This document shows positions 10,162 through 19,146 of a DNA stretch of 64,000 bases, piece by piece. Both the position numbers and the translations under genes were made by a program. The stretch comes from Dokdonella_A sp963775445 (GTDB lineage: Bacteria; Pseudomonadota; Gammaproteobacteria; Xanthomonadales; Rhodanobacteraceae), in contig CAVZIT010000006.1 in NCBI GenBank assembly GCA_963775445.1, positions 124,001 through 188,000 of the forward strand, written 5' to 3'. The notes below the pieces were generated by a model that did no database searches, was not told the DNA's origin, and worked only from the letters and a program-made list of their open reading frames with translations. Numbering within the stretch: the first letter of the stretch is position 1; every line of letters begins with the position of its first letter.

Positions 10162-11892
10162 ATGAGAGCGGTATTCGCCGGCACTGGCGCCGCGCGCGGC
10201 ATGGTGCTCGGGCGCGCGCGGCTCGAGCAGCCCAGCCGTTACCTGGTCGACGAACGATTGCTGGTGGAAGAGGAAATCACATCCGAACTCGATCGCCTCG
10301 AGCGCGCGCTCGAACGCGCCCGCAACGAGTTGAAAAGTCTGCGCGACAAGTTGCACGGCGCGCTCGCGCACGAGGTCGGCGAGTTCATCGACGCCCACAG
10401 CCTGATTCTCGAGGACCACGAGTTCAACGCCGGCCTCGTGGACATGGTGCGCATCGGCCGCTTCCGCGCAAGCGCTGCGCTCAAGCTGCAGCGTGACCGC
10501 CTGGTCGCGGTGTTCGATGCGATGGACGATCCCTACCTGCGCAGCCGACGCGAGGATATCGATCACGTGATCGGACGCGTACAGTCGGCCTTGACTCGCG
10601 GAGCGAGCGCCGAGGAACGCAAGATCGCATCGCGCGTGGGCGAAATACTCGTCAGCGATGCCGTTGCGCCGGCCGAGCTGGTTCCGCTCGCCGAGCATGG
10701 CGTGCTCGGCTTCGTGCTGACGCTCGGTAGCGCGTTCTCGCACAGCTCGATACTTGCGCGTTCCCTGCGGCTTCCGATGGTGGTCGGTGCCGCGGATGCC
10801 CTCACGCTCATCCACGATGGCGACCTGCTGCTGATAGATGGAGACAGCGGCGAAGTGGTGGTTCATCCCGCGGCGCAGGATCTCGCGCGCTACCACGCGT
10901 GGCAACGCGAGATCGCGCAACAGGGCAAGCGTCTCGCACGCTTGCGCGATGCGGAAACGCGCACGCTCGATGGCACCGAAGTGCTGCTGCACGCCAACGC
11001 GGAACAGCCGGCGGATATCGCCCAGGCGCGCGCGCTCGGCGCTGCAGGAATCGGGCTCTATCGCACCGAGTTCCTGTTCCTGCAACGCAAGGAGCTCCCC
11101 GAAGAGGAAGAACAATTCCTCGCGTATCGCGACCTCGTGCTCGGCATGGGTGGGCTTCCCGTCACCATCCGTACGCTTGATCTCGGTGCGGACAAGGCGC
11201 ATGCGACCGGCCTCGTGCTCGATGAAGAACCCAACCCGGCGCTCGGTGTGCGCGGCGTGCGGCTGTCGTTGCGCGCCCCTGAACTTTTGTCCATGCAGCT
11301 GCGTGCGATTCTGCGCGCGTCCGGTTACGGACCGGTACGAATCCTGTTGCCGATGGTCGCCTGCGCCGAGGAAATCGCGCAAGTCAGAACCCTGATTCAA
11401 TCCTGTACGCGCGATTTGTATTCGTCGGGTCATGAAATCGCCGAGCCGATCGAACTTGGCGCCATGATCGAAGTGCCCGCGGCGGCAATCGCGTTGTCGA
11501 CCTTCATCCATGATGTCGATTTCATCGCGGTCGGCACCAACGACCTGGTCCAGTACACGCTCGCGGCGGATCGCAACAACAACGAGCTTGGCGGCCTTTA
11601 CAACCCACTTCACCCGGCGGTACTGCAATTGCTTGCACGCATCATCTCTGTCGCCCAACGCAACGGGCGCCGGGTAAGCCTGTGCGGCGAGATGGCCGGC
11701 GATACGCGTTACACGGCGCTGCTGCTGGCGCTCGGTCTGACCGATTTCAGCATGCACCCCGGCCTGCTGCTGGAAGTGCGCGACTGCATCAATCGTTGCG
11801 ACCGCTCGGCGCTGCGCAGGCAATCACGTGCGCTGCTGCGCGCTCCGACTCGAAAGCGTATCGAGCGCGTTCTCGCGCGCATGCAGCCCTGA
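10162..11892 (+). CDS. ptsI: phosphoenolpyruvate-protein phosphotransferase (PTS Enzyme I)
   Basis: Autophosphorylates from PEP and passes phosphate to HPr. 576 residues: N-terminal HPr-binding helices, phosphohistidine domain with SAFSHSSILARS (active His), and the TIM-barrel PEP-binding domain with GIGLYRTEFLF, TIRTLDLGADK, NPALGVRGVRL and the DFIAVGTNDLVQYTLAADRNN signature containing the acid pair region. No GAF domain at the N-terminus, so it is the sugar-PTS size class rather than PtsP. Last gene of the regulatory PTS cluster. Confidence 0.97.
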   Translation: MRAVFAGTGAARGMVLGRARLEQPSRYLVDERLLVEEEITSELDRLERALERARNELKSLRDKLHGALAHEVGEFIDAHSLILEDHEFNAGLVDMVRIGRFRASAALKLQRDRLVAVFDAMDDPYLRSRREDIDHVIGRVQSALTRGASAEERKIASRVGEILVSDAVAPAELVPLAEHGVLGFVLTLGSAFSHSSILARSLRLPMVVGAADALTLIHDGDLLLIDGDSGEVVVHPAAQDLARYHAWQREIAQQGKRLARLRDAETRTLDGTEVLLHANAEQPADIAQARALGAAGIGLYRTEFLFLQRKELPEEEEQFLAYRDLVLGMGGLPVTIRTLDLGADKAHATGLVLDEEPNPALGVRGVRLSLRAPELLSMQLRAILRASGYGPVRILLPMVACAEEIAQVRTLIQSCTRDLYSSGHEIAEPIELGAMIEVPAAAIALSTFIHDVDFIAVGTNDLVQYTLAADRNNNELGGLYNPLHPAVLQLLARIISVAQRNGRRVSLCGEMAGDTRYTALLLALGLTDFSMHPGLLLEVRDCINRCDRSALRRQSRALLRAPTRKRIERVLARMQP

Positions 11893-12289
11893 CCATGCGG
11901 TGCGCCTTCGCCGGTTGGCGGCCACGTCCGCTGGACGCGCGCGTGCCCTCGGCGCGCAGCCCAAGTTTGGCGAGCGCAAGCATTTCGCATCCCGCCCACG
12001 CAGGTTGCTGACGGATCGAAGCGGGCATGGACCGGATGCAACGCCAGCCGAGTCGCGACCGCGCGCGCGGACAACCGGTCGCCCCGCGATGATCAATCCA
12101 GTCAGACGCGATTACGCCTCAGCGTGTGAAACTACTCAAACCCGCCATTCGTCCCGCGTGCGTCTTGTCGGCGAAAATGCGCGCACAGGAATGGATCGTT
12201 CGCTCGTGCCATTTCGCAACGCGTCGCGCGCGCCCTTCGCGTCGCATTCGCGACCTGCTCGACTTGACTAACCGGACTGGAATCCGTGC
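11893..12289 (+). other. intergenic region after ptsI, no gene seen
   Basis: About 400 bp before the GMC oxidoreductase. Open frames in it run into ptsI or have no recognisable content. No convincing terminator hairpin with T-run was found. It probably carries the end of the PTS transcript and the promoter of the next gene. Confidence 0.5.
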
Positions 12290-13855
12290 ATGTCTTCCAC
12301 TGACTACGACGTAATCGTCATCGGCAGCGGGCCGGGCGGTGCGTCGCTGGCGCAAAGACTGGCGCCGACCGGCAAACGCATCCTGATTGTCGAACGCGGG
12401 GACTATCTGCCGCGATCTCGCGCGAACTGGGATGCACAAACCGTGTTCGTGGACGCAACCTACCAGGCACCGGACACGTGGTACGGCGCGGACGGCAGGG
12501 CGTTCCATCCGGGCCTGCACTACTTCGTCGGCGGCAACTCCAAGGTGTACGGCGCCGCGCTGTTCCGCTTGCGCGAACGCGATTTCGACGAAATCCGCCA
12601 CGCCGACGGCATCTCTCCTGCGTGGCCACTGAAGTACGACGCATTCGAACCTTACTACGCGCAAGCCGAGCAGCTGTTCCACGTGCATGGTCAACGCGGC
12701 GAGGATTCCACCGAGCCGCGGTCGAGCGGTCCGTTTCCGTATCCGCCGGTGTCGCACGAATCACGCATCGAGGCGCTCAGCGACAGCTTCGCCGCAGACG
12801 GCTTGCACCCGTTCCACCTGCCGCTCGGCATCCTGCTCGACGAAAATGACGGCAAGGCGACGCCGACCAGCATCTGCATCCGCTGCAACACCTTCGATGG
12901 TTTTCCGTGCCCATTGAACGGCAAGGCCGATTCACAGGTCATCTGCATCGACCCGACGCTGGCGGCACACCGCAACGTGACGCTTTTGACCAATGCCTAT
13001 GTATCGAAACTCGGCACCGATGCCTCGGGCCGTGTCGTCAATTCGGTACACGTGCAACGCGGTGGCGAAGAAGAATGCTATCGCGCCGATATCGTGGTGG
13101 TTGCATGCGGTGCATTGTCTTCGGCACTGTTGTTGCTGCGCTCGGCCAACGACAAACATCCGAACGGGCTCGCCAACGGGTCGGATCAGTTGGGCCGCAA
13201 TTACATCCGCCACAACCAGTCGATCCTGATGGCGCTGCTGCGTGAGCCGAACGAAACGGTGTTCCAGAAGACGCTCGGGGTAAGCGATTACTACTTCGGC
13301 TCGGACGATTGGGATTATCCGCTCGGCCTGATCCAGATGATGGCAACCTCGCACGCGGCCCAGATTCGCGGCGACGTGCTCCCGGAATGGCTCGAATGGC
13401 TGCCGAAAATGCCGTTCGAACAGATGGCACGGCACTCGATGGATTTCTGGTTGTCCAGCGAAGACCTGCCACGGCCGGAGAATCGCATCCGTTACGACGG
13501 GGAGCGCGTGGTCCTCGATCTCACCGAGAACAACATGGAAGCGCATCACCGGCTCAGGAAAAAACTCGAACACCTGATGAGCCGCAACGGCGCGCATCCG
13601 GTTCTGCTTGAGCGCAAGTTCTATCTCGGCAAGGACATTCCGATCGGTGGCACGGCGCACCAGGCCGGCACCGCGCGCTTCGGCACCGATCCTGCGACTT
13701 CGGTGCTCGATCTGAACTGCAAGGCGCATGAACTGGACAATCTGTACATCGCCGACGCGAGCTTCTTTCCCTCGATCGGCGCGGTGAATCCGACGCTCAC
13801 CATCATCGCCAATGCGCTGCGAGTCGGCGATCACCTCGTGGCGAGACTGCAATGA
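12290..13855 (+). CDS. GMC-family FAD-dependent oxidoreductase
   Basis: 521 residues. The Rossmann dinucleotide fold IVIGSGPGGASLAQRLA (about residues 8-24) and the family's C-terminal signature (GTAHQAGTARFG, then NPTLTIIANALRVGDHL) are plain. Family members oxidise alcohols, sugars or choline, or act on sterols; substrate cannot be read from the sequence. A Cys pair in ICIRCNTF and the HPGLHYFVGGNSKVYG active-site approach resemble bacterial choline-dehydrogenase-like or glucose-dehydrogenase-like members. Leads a cassette with DoxX, cupin and SMP-30 genes, suggesting oxidation of a sugar-like alcohol followed by lactone hydrolysis. Confidence 0.88.
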   Translation: MSSTDYDVIVIGSGPGGASLAQRLAPTGKRILIVERGDYLPRSRANWDAQTVFVDATYQAPDTWYGADGRAFHPGLHYFVGGNSKVYGAALFRLRERDFDEIRHADGISPAWPLKYDAFEPYYAQAEQLFHVHGQRGEDSTEPRSSGPFPYPPVSHESRIEALSDSFAADGLHPFHLPLGILLDENDGKATPTSICIRCNTFDGFPCPLNGKADSQVICIDPTLAAHRNVTLLTNAYVSKLGTDASGRVVNSVHVQRGGEEECYRADIVVVACGALSSALLLLRSANDKHPNGLANGSDQLGRNYIRHNQSILMALLREPNETVFQKTLGVSDYYFGSDDWDYPLGLIQMMATSHAAQIRGDVLPEWLEWLPKMPFEQMARHSMDFWLSSEDLPRPENRIRYDGERVVLDLTENNMEAHHRLRKKLEHLMSRNGAHPVLLERKFYLGKDIPIGGTAHQAGTARFGTDPATSVLDLNCKAHELDNLYIADASFFPSIGAVNPTLTIIANALRVGDHLVARLQ

Positions 13856-13907
13856 TTGCGCCGAGCGCGATCAAGGTCGCTCGAGGCAATGCAGGAGTGG
13901 AAACGCC

Positions 13908-14417
13908 ATGTGGTTGAACCTCTACGCCGTCCCGTTCGTCATCCGTTTTTGCCTGATCGTGTTGTTCCCTTTCAGTGCGCTCGACAAGATCCTCGACTGG
14001 GACAGCGCGCTGAAACAGGCGAAATCGAGCTTTCTTCCAGGCGGAGGGTTACTCGTAGTGCTTGGCATCCTGATCGAATTCATCGCGCCGATCATGATCG
14101 TCATCGGCTGGCATGATCGACTCGCTGCATTCCTGCTCGCAGGATTCTGCGTGGTGACCGCACTTTTGTATCACCGGTTCTGGAGCTATCCGGATTTCTG
14201 GAAAAAGGGTGAAAGCAAGGCACGCAGCCATTTCTGGGACTTCCTCAAGAATTTCGGACTGGTCGGTGGGCTGCTCCTGATCACATTCGGTGCGGCGCTC
14301 GCACCGATCGGCCGTGTCGTAAGGCATCCCCTGTCCTCGACGCCGGTCTATTCGCACGCTGCGATTGCGGCGCCAGTGGCATCCGTCCACGAACCATCGC
14401 AAGGAGAAAACCCATGA
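13908..14417 (+). CDS. DoxX-family inner-membrane protein
   Basis: 169 residues with about four hydrophobic helices: FVIRFCLIVLFPFSALDKI, LLVVLGILIEFIAPIMIVIGW, LAAFLLAGFCVVTALLY and FGLVGGLLLITFGAAL. DoxX-like proteins often sit beside oxidoreductases. Start at 13908 (MWLNLY) gives a first segment of normal length; the frame is open back to 13812 but overlaps the GMC gene. ATGA overlap with the cupin gene suggests translational coupling. Confidence 0.82.
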   Translation: MWLNLYAVPFVIRFCLIVLFPFSALDKILDWDSALKQAKSSFLPGGGLLVVLGILIEFIAPIMIVIGWHDRLAAFLLAGFCVVTALLYHRFWSYPDFWKKGESKARSHFWDFLKNFGLVGGLLLITFGAALAPIGRVVRHPLSSTPVYSHAAIAAPVASVHEPSQGENP

Positions 14418-14887
14418 GTGCCGACAAGGAATCGGGCCAACACAACGACAAACCCACATTGCCCTATTGGCACGTCTGGACAGACGATGAGGGTGTCAGT
14501 CATCAGACGCGCTGCGCGCTCGAGCAATTCGAACTCGGCAGCGTTGGCGACGCCGCACCCCAATGGAACAACAAACAGGAAAAGAGCGAAGCGACCGTCG
14601 TGTTCGTGGTATTGCCGGTCGGCTGGGTCGGCGAGTGGCACGAGAATCCCGCGCCGCAATGGATTCTTCCCTTGTCGGGCCGCTGGTTCGTCGAATCGAT
14701 GGACGGCAAGCGCGTGGAAATGGGCGCCGGCGATCTTTCGCTCGGCGAAGACCAGAACTGCGTGGCGAACAAGAAGGGCCACAAGGGGCATCGCTCGGGA
14801 ACGATCGGCGACGTGCCGGCGGTGCTCCTGACCGTGCAACGCCATGTGCCGCCGGTACGACGGCCGTGTCATTGCGATGGTCCCTGA
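14414..14887 (+). CDS. cupin-like domain protein
   Basis: 157 residues with a small beta-barrel pattern: a PVGWVGEWHENPAPQWI segment resembling cupin motif 1 (His, Glu/Gln) and a later GAGDLSLGEDQNCVANKKGHKGHRSG segment split by turns, resembling motif 2. Enzymatic role unknown; such proteins can be sugar-binding, isomerases or dioxygenases. Overlaps the DoxX gene by 4 bp. Followed by a MITE-like repeat. Confidence 0.72.
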   Translation: MSADKESGQHNDKPTLPYWHVWTDDEGVSHQTRCALEQFELGSVGDAAPQWNNKQEKSEATVVFVVLPVGWVGEWHENPAPQWILPLSGRWFVESMDGKRVEMGAGDLSLGEDQNCVANKKGHKGHRSGTIGDVPAVLLTVQRHVPPVRRPCHCDGP

Positions 14888-14900
14888 TCGCGAAGATCAA

Positions 14901-15091
14901 CCTGATTAGCGACGAAATTCATTCGACCAACCCGCCGTTCGCCCTGAGCCCTTCGACTTCGGCCTTCGGCCTACGCTCAGGACAGGCGAAGTCGAAGGGT
15001 CGTCTCGGTCAGTGCTTCGACTTCGCTTGCTTGGGCAAGCTACGCTCAGCACGAACGGAATTTCATCAGCTGAGCATAGTCGCTAATCAGG
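14901..15091. repeat. MITE-like dispersed repeat, copy A
   Basis: 191-bp non-coding element bounded by perfect 13-bp terminal inverted repeats: CCTGATTAGCGAC at 14901-14913 and its reverse complement at 15079-15091. Inside are an inverted pair CCCTTCGACTTCG (around 14950) and CGAAGTCGAAGGG (around 14990) and a hairpin GCTTGCTTGGGCAAGC (around 15027-15042). A related copy with matching ends and core lies at 60460-60653. No transposase, so a non-autonomous element or structured intergenic repeat. Confidence 0.8.
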
Positions 15092-15172
15092 AAGGTCAAA
15101 AAGCGAACATCCCTTTCCGCACGCTGGAACAACCGCACGATTTTCCCCAACACTGCTGCAATCGAGGATCTC

Positions 15173-16090
15173 ATGGACACCGGAATGGCCAATGTCGAAA
15201 TCATCGACCCGCGCTTCAAAGCCATGGTGTTGCCGAACGCACCACTTGAAACGCTCGGCGACGGCTACCGCTGGCTGGAGGGGCCGGTCTGGTTTGCCGA
15301 TCACGAATGCCTGCTGGTCAGCGATGTTCCCAACAACCGCATCCTGCGCTGGACCGAGTCCGGCGGCGTGTCGGTATTTCGCGAACCGTCGCACTTCGCC
15401 AATGGCCACACCCGCGATTGCGAAGGACGCCTGATCGGTTGCTCGCATCACGATCGCTGCATCAAGCGCACCGAGTACGACGGCAGCATCACGGTCCTGG
15501 CCGACCGCTACAAGGGAAAGCGCCTGAACTCGCCGAACGATATCGTGGTGAAGAGTGACGGGACCATCTGGTTCAGCGATCCGCTGTACGGCATCGTCAC
15601 CGATTACGAGGGAGGCAAACAGGAATCCGAGTTGCCACCGAATCTCTACCGCTTCGACCCGCGCGATGGTTCCTTGCGCATCGTCGCCGATGATTTCGAA
15701 GGACCCAACGGCCTGTGTTTTTCCCCCGACGAGAAGCTGCTGTATGTATCCGAATGCGGGCCACCGGCAGCAAACGATCCAATCCAGCATATCCGCGTTT
15801 TCGACGTGTCCGACGACGGCGCGAAGCTCACCCATGCGCGCATCTTCCATCAGATCGATCCGGGCATGGCCGACGGGTTTCGTTGCGACGAGGACGGCAA
15901 CATCTGGAGCAGCGCGGCCGACGGCGTGCACTGCATAGATCCGTCCGGCGCGTTGCTCGGCAAGCTCAAGGTGCCATTCGTCGTTTCCAACCTGACCTTT
16001 GGCGGGCGCAATCGCAGCCGCATCTTCATCTGCGGCTCGCAAACCCTGTTCGCCCAATACGTGAATCAGCGCGGCGCCGAACGTCCGTGA
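15173..16090 (+). CDS. SMP-30/gluconolactonase/LRE-family lactonase
   Basis: 305-residue six-bladed beta-propeller of the SMP-30 family, which hydrolyses sugar lactones with a divalent metal. Likely metal ligands are visible: Glu in WLEGPVWF, Asn in LNSPNDIVV and Asp in FSPDEKLLYVSE; NGHTRDCEGRL and MADGFRCDEDGNIW are also typical. No signal peptide, so cytoplasmic. Downstream of the GMC oxidoreductase cassette, consistent with opening the lactone made by a sugar dehydrogenase. Overlaps the next gene by GTGA. Confidence 0.9.
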   Translation: MDTGMANVEIIDPRFKAMVLPNAPLETLGDGYRWLEGPVWFADHECLLVSDVPNNRILRWTESGGVSVFREPSHFANGHTRDCEGRLIGCSHHDRCIKRTEYDGSITVLADRYKGKRLNSPNDIVVKSDGTIWFSDPLYGIVTDYEGGKQESELPPNLYRFDPRDGSLRIVADDFEGPNGLCFSPDEKLLYVSECGPPAANDPIQHIRVFDVSDDGAKLTHARIFHQIDPGMADGFRCDEDGNIWSSAADGVHCIDPSGALLGKLKVPFVVSNLTFGGRNRSRIFICGSQTLFAQYVNQRGAERP

Positions 16091-17008
16091 TTGCTCAAGC
16101 GCTGCGACTGTTGCGCGTCGAGCGCAACGTCCGCGATCTCGACCGCGCGCAGTCGTTTTATTGCGGTGCGCTGGGTTTCACCGAGGTGAGCGAAAACCGG
16201 GAAGCACGTCCGGCCTGGTCGCAATTGCCCGGCGTTTGCGCTGCTGCGCCGCGCAGCGTGCGCCTGAGACTGGGCGCACAGCAAATCGAGCTGACCGCGT
16301 TCGACGCGCCGGGTGCACCTTATCCGGCCGACAGCTCCTCGGCGGACCTGTGGTTCCAGCATTGCGCAATCGTGGTCGATGACATGGAGGCGGCTTACGC
16401 ACGGCTGCTGCGCCACGGCGGCGTGACAGCGATCAGCCGCGATGGCCCGCAAACGCTGCCGCCATCGAGTGGCGGCGTGATCGCGTACAAGTTCCGCGAT
16501 CCGGACGGCCATCCGCTGGAATTGATGGCGTTTCCACAAGATGTCGGTGATCCGGTGTGGCATCACATGAACTCCGATGGCGCCATGCTCGGAATCGATC
16601 ACAGCGCGATCAGCGTGGCGAGTGCAGATCGAAGCATCACGTTTTACGCAGGCTTGCTCGGATTCACGCTGACGACTCGACAAACCAACCGAGGTCCGGA
16701 ACAGGACCTGCTCGACGCGACTGAGCGATGTCGCAGTCGACGTGATTGCACTGCAACCCGAAGAGGCCCGCACCCCGCATATCGAATTGCTCGGCTACCG
16801 GACTCCCCGCGGTCGCGCGCCGAGCTCCATAGCGGTCTGCGATATCGCCGCGGATCGGCTGGTGCTGAAGGTGCGAGGTCTGCCCGCATTGCTCGAAACC
16901 ACGGCGGACGCAAACGTCATCGCGACCGGCGCAGTCGATTCCGCAGACGGATCGCAGGCTGCCGTGCTGCGCGATCCCGACGGCCACCTGCTGGTGCTCA
17001 TTGTGTAG
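16087..17008 (+). pseudogene. two-domain VOC (glyoxalase/dioxygenase-like) protein, frameshifted
   Basis: Starts at a GTG at 16087 that overlaps the SMP-30 stop. The first frame encodes a VOC domain (LRLLRVERNVRDLDRAQSFY, FRDPDGHPLELMAFP) and the start of a second (GIDHSAISVASADRSITFYAGLLGF). Near 16720 the frame shifts: the second domain continues in the next frame as DVIALQPEEARTPHIELLGY to VLRDPDGHLLVLIV, ending at 17008. Removing one A at 16720 restores one reading frame of about 306 codons. VOC enzymes include glyoxalases, dioxygenases and resistance proteins; the substrate is unknown. Confidence 0.8.
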
Positions 17009-17065
17009 AGCAATTCAGAACCCGCGGCTGCGCACCCACGGCATAAGGCCGGTCGAATAAGGCCT

Positions 17066-18031
17066 GTGGCATCATCGGCACCAATGAAAGCATCCGGCAA
17101 CGAGCCATCGGTCGCAGGGCACGTCGAGAAGGACGCGGCAAGTCTCGCCGCACGCTTCAAGCTGCGCGAACCGTTCCGCCATGTCGTGATCGATGACTTC
17201 CTCGCGGCCGAATTCGCCGCATGCCTGCTGGCCGAATTTCCGCCATTCGAGCGCGGCAATGCGCGCAACGAGGCGGGTGATCTCGGCCGGAAATCCACGT
17301 TCGATCGCATCCGCAAGCTCGGGCCGGCCTTTACCCAGCTCGATGATCTGATCCGTTCGCGCCGCTTTCTCGATCTGATCGGTCGCATCACCGGTATCGA
17401 AAACCTTCTGTACGATCCGTGGTATTTCGGCGGCGGCACCCACGAGAGCCGCAACGGACAGGATCTCGATGCCCACGTCGATTTCAACCGCCATCCGATC
17501 GAACCGTGGCACCGGCGCCTCAATTTGATCGTCTATTTCAACCGGGAATGGCACGACGCCTGGGGTGGATCACTCGAGCTGCATTCGAACCCGCGCGCAA
17601 ATGAAGATCGCGTGACCACCATCACGCCGTTGTACAACCGTTGCGTGATCTTCGAGACCACAGAATCGAGCTGGCACGCGTTTCCCCCCATCGCTCTTCC
17701 GCCTGACCGTATCGATGTCACGCGCAAATCGATCGCGCTGTACTTCTACACGCAAGAACGGCCCGTGGAGGAACTCGCCGACCCGCATTCGACGATCTAC
17801 GTTGATCAACCATTACCGCAACACATAACGGCGGGCAGGACCTTGACCGAGCGCGACATTGAGGAAATCCGGGCGCTGTTGCTGCGCCGCGACCAGCACA
17901 ACCAGCGGCTGTATCGAGATATTGCCGCGCTGTACACACACCTCGACCAAGTCAGATCCGCACTCAATGCGGGCGTCCTCGGACCGATAGTCCTCTTCGC
18001 GCGGCGCGCTCTGCAACGGCTGCGGCACTGA
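17066..18031 (+). CDS. 2-oxoglutarate/Fe(II)-dependent oxygenase (prolyl-4-hydroxylase-like)
   Basis: 321 residues with the double-stranded beta-helix triad: His137 and Asp139 in DAHVDFN, His204 in SSWHAF and the oxoglutarate-binding Arg220 in DVTRKSIALYFYT. This matches bacterial 2OG-Fe(II) oxygenases of the type often found in polysaccharide or glycoconjugate gene clusters. A C-terminal extension from about residue 255 (LTERDIEEIRALL onward) looks helical. Start could instead be the Met at residue 7. It opens a cluster of methyltransferases and acyltransferases. Confidence 0.83.
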   Translation: MASSAPMKASGNEPSVAGHVEKDAASLAARFKLREPFRHVVIDDFLAAEFAACLLAEFPPFERGNARNEAGDLGRKSTFDRIRKLGPAFTQLDDLIRSRRFLDLIGRITGIENLLYDPWYFGGGTHESRNGQDLDAHVDFNRHPIEPWHRRLNLIVYFNREWHDAWGGSLELHSNPRANEDRVTTITPLYNRCVIFETTESSWHAFPPIALPPDRIDVTRKSIALYFYTQERPVEELADPHSTIYVDQPLPQHITAGRTLTERDIEEIRALLLRRDQHNQRLYRDIAALYTHLDQVRSALNAGVLGPIVLFARRALQRLRH

Positions 18032-18088
18032 TCCATATCCGTACAAGCCGATGGCTGATTGACTTTTCCTTCTGACTGAGCGCGGCGC

Positions 18089-18910
18089 ATGCAAAATTTC
18101 TCACATGCCATTTCGGATATTGATCACGCGGAACGCCTGTTCCAGGAATGCGGCGGTACCGATCTCGACTACCTCCGGCACCACTTCCCTCGCTACCTCG
18201 CCACCAAGCGGGAGCTTTGCGCAGACACTTCTCTGGCTCCCGGGACCGTCGTTCTCGATGTCGGCGCGCATTGGCTGCATCAGTCAACGCTTTACGTGAT
18301 GAACCAATGCAGCGTTGTTGCTCTGGATCTTCCCGCCACGTTCGAACGGCCCGAGGTTCGGGCCTTCGCGCAAGCGCATGGCATTACGTTGCTGACCGAA
18401 ACCAATCTTGAAACGGCCGCGTCACTCGACGCCGTGCCCGACGGTTCCGTGGATATCGTCTTGTTCACCGAGATCATCGAACACATCACATTCAACCCGG
18501 TGGCGCTATGGAAGCAGATCTATCGAGTCATGAAGGTTGGCGGCCGCATCGTCGTCACGACGCCGAACTACTATGCCGCCGGTGGCCGCGCCTGGAAGAT
18601 CGGGCGATTCATTACCGGGTTCGGCAATGGCATCGACGCCGCCGATATTCTTAGCACGAACACCTACGGGCATCACTGGAAGGAATTTTCGCTGCGCGAA
18701 CTTGTATATTACTTCTGCGTGTTGTCACCGGATTTCGACTGCATCAGACAGAAGCACGTAAGGGAATACTTCCATGGATACTCCGGCAATCGCATTGGGC
18801 GCGGCCTTCGATCCGTGCTCGGAATCATCCCGGCGCTTCGGGCGGAGTTGTATCTGGAGGTGCAGCTCAAATCCAGGGACCACGGTATAACCGTGACGCC
18901 GCATTGGTGA
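18089..18910 (+). CDS. class I SAM-dependent methyltransferase
   Basis: 273 residues. The SAM-binding motif I VVLDVGAHWLHQSTLY, acidic motif ALDLPATFE and DIVLFTEIIEHITFNP as post-motif II are visible, followed by LKQIYRVMKVGGRIVVTTPNYY-like strand segments. The EIIEH pattern is common in glycan- and lipid-modifying methyltransferases. Substrate not identifiable. In the same direction as the oxygenase and the acyltransferases. Confidence 0.85.
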   Translation: MQNFSHAISDIDHAERLFQECGGTDLDYLRHHFPRYLATKRELCADTSLAPGTVVLDVGAHWLHQSTLYVMNQCSVVALDLPATFERPEVRAFAQAHGITLLTETNLETAASLDAVPDGSVDIVLFTEIIEHITFNPVALWKQIYRVMKVGGRIVVTTPNYYAAGGRAWKIGRFITGFGNGIDAADILSTNTYGHHWKEFSLRELVYYFCVLSPDFDCIRQKHVREYFHGYSGNRIGRGLRSVLGIIPALRAELYLEVQLKSRDHGITVTPHW

Positions 18911-19146
18911 TCCGGCTCGTTCCTCACGAGAGGCCCAAAGCAATGTGTCCTGCGCAGAACCGTCTCGACATTGCCAGGACTGCTGGAGTCGCACTGCAAG
19001 ATTTCGATGTAGCGGGACCGACAGATCCGCCGATGTCGCCAGCCGGCGACGTACCGCACTCGCATAATTGGTGTTGTGCCGGACATCGGCATTGACGGCT
19101 CAAGCAAACTTGATTCCAGCCCATAATATTGTCATAGGTAATCGGT

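Noticed and set aside
10027..11823. 598-codon open frame on the - strand opposite ptsI
   Set aside because: Fully overlaps Enzyme I with all its motifs; composition is typical of an antisense shadow.
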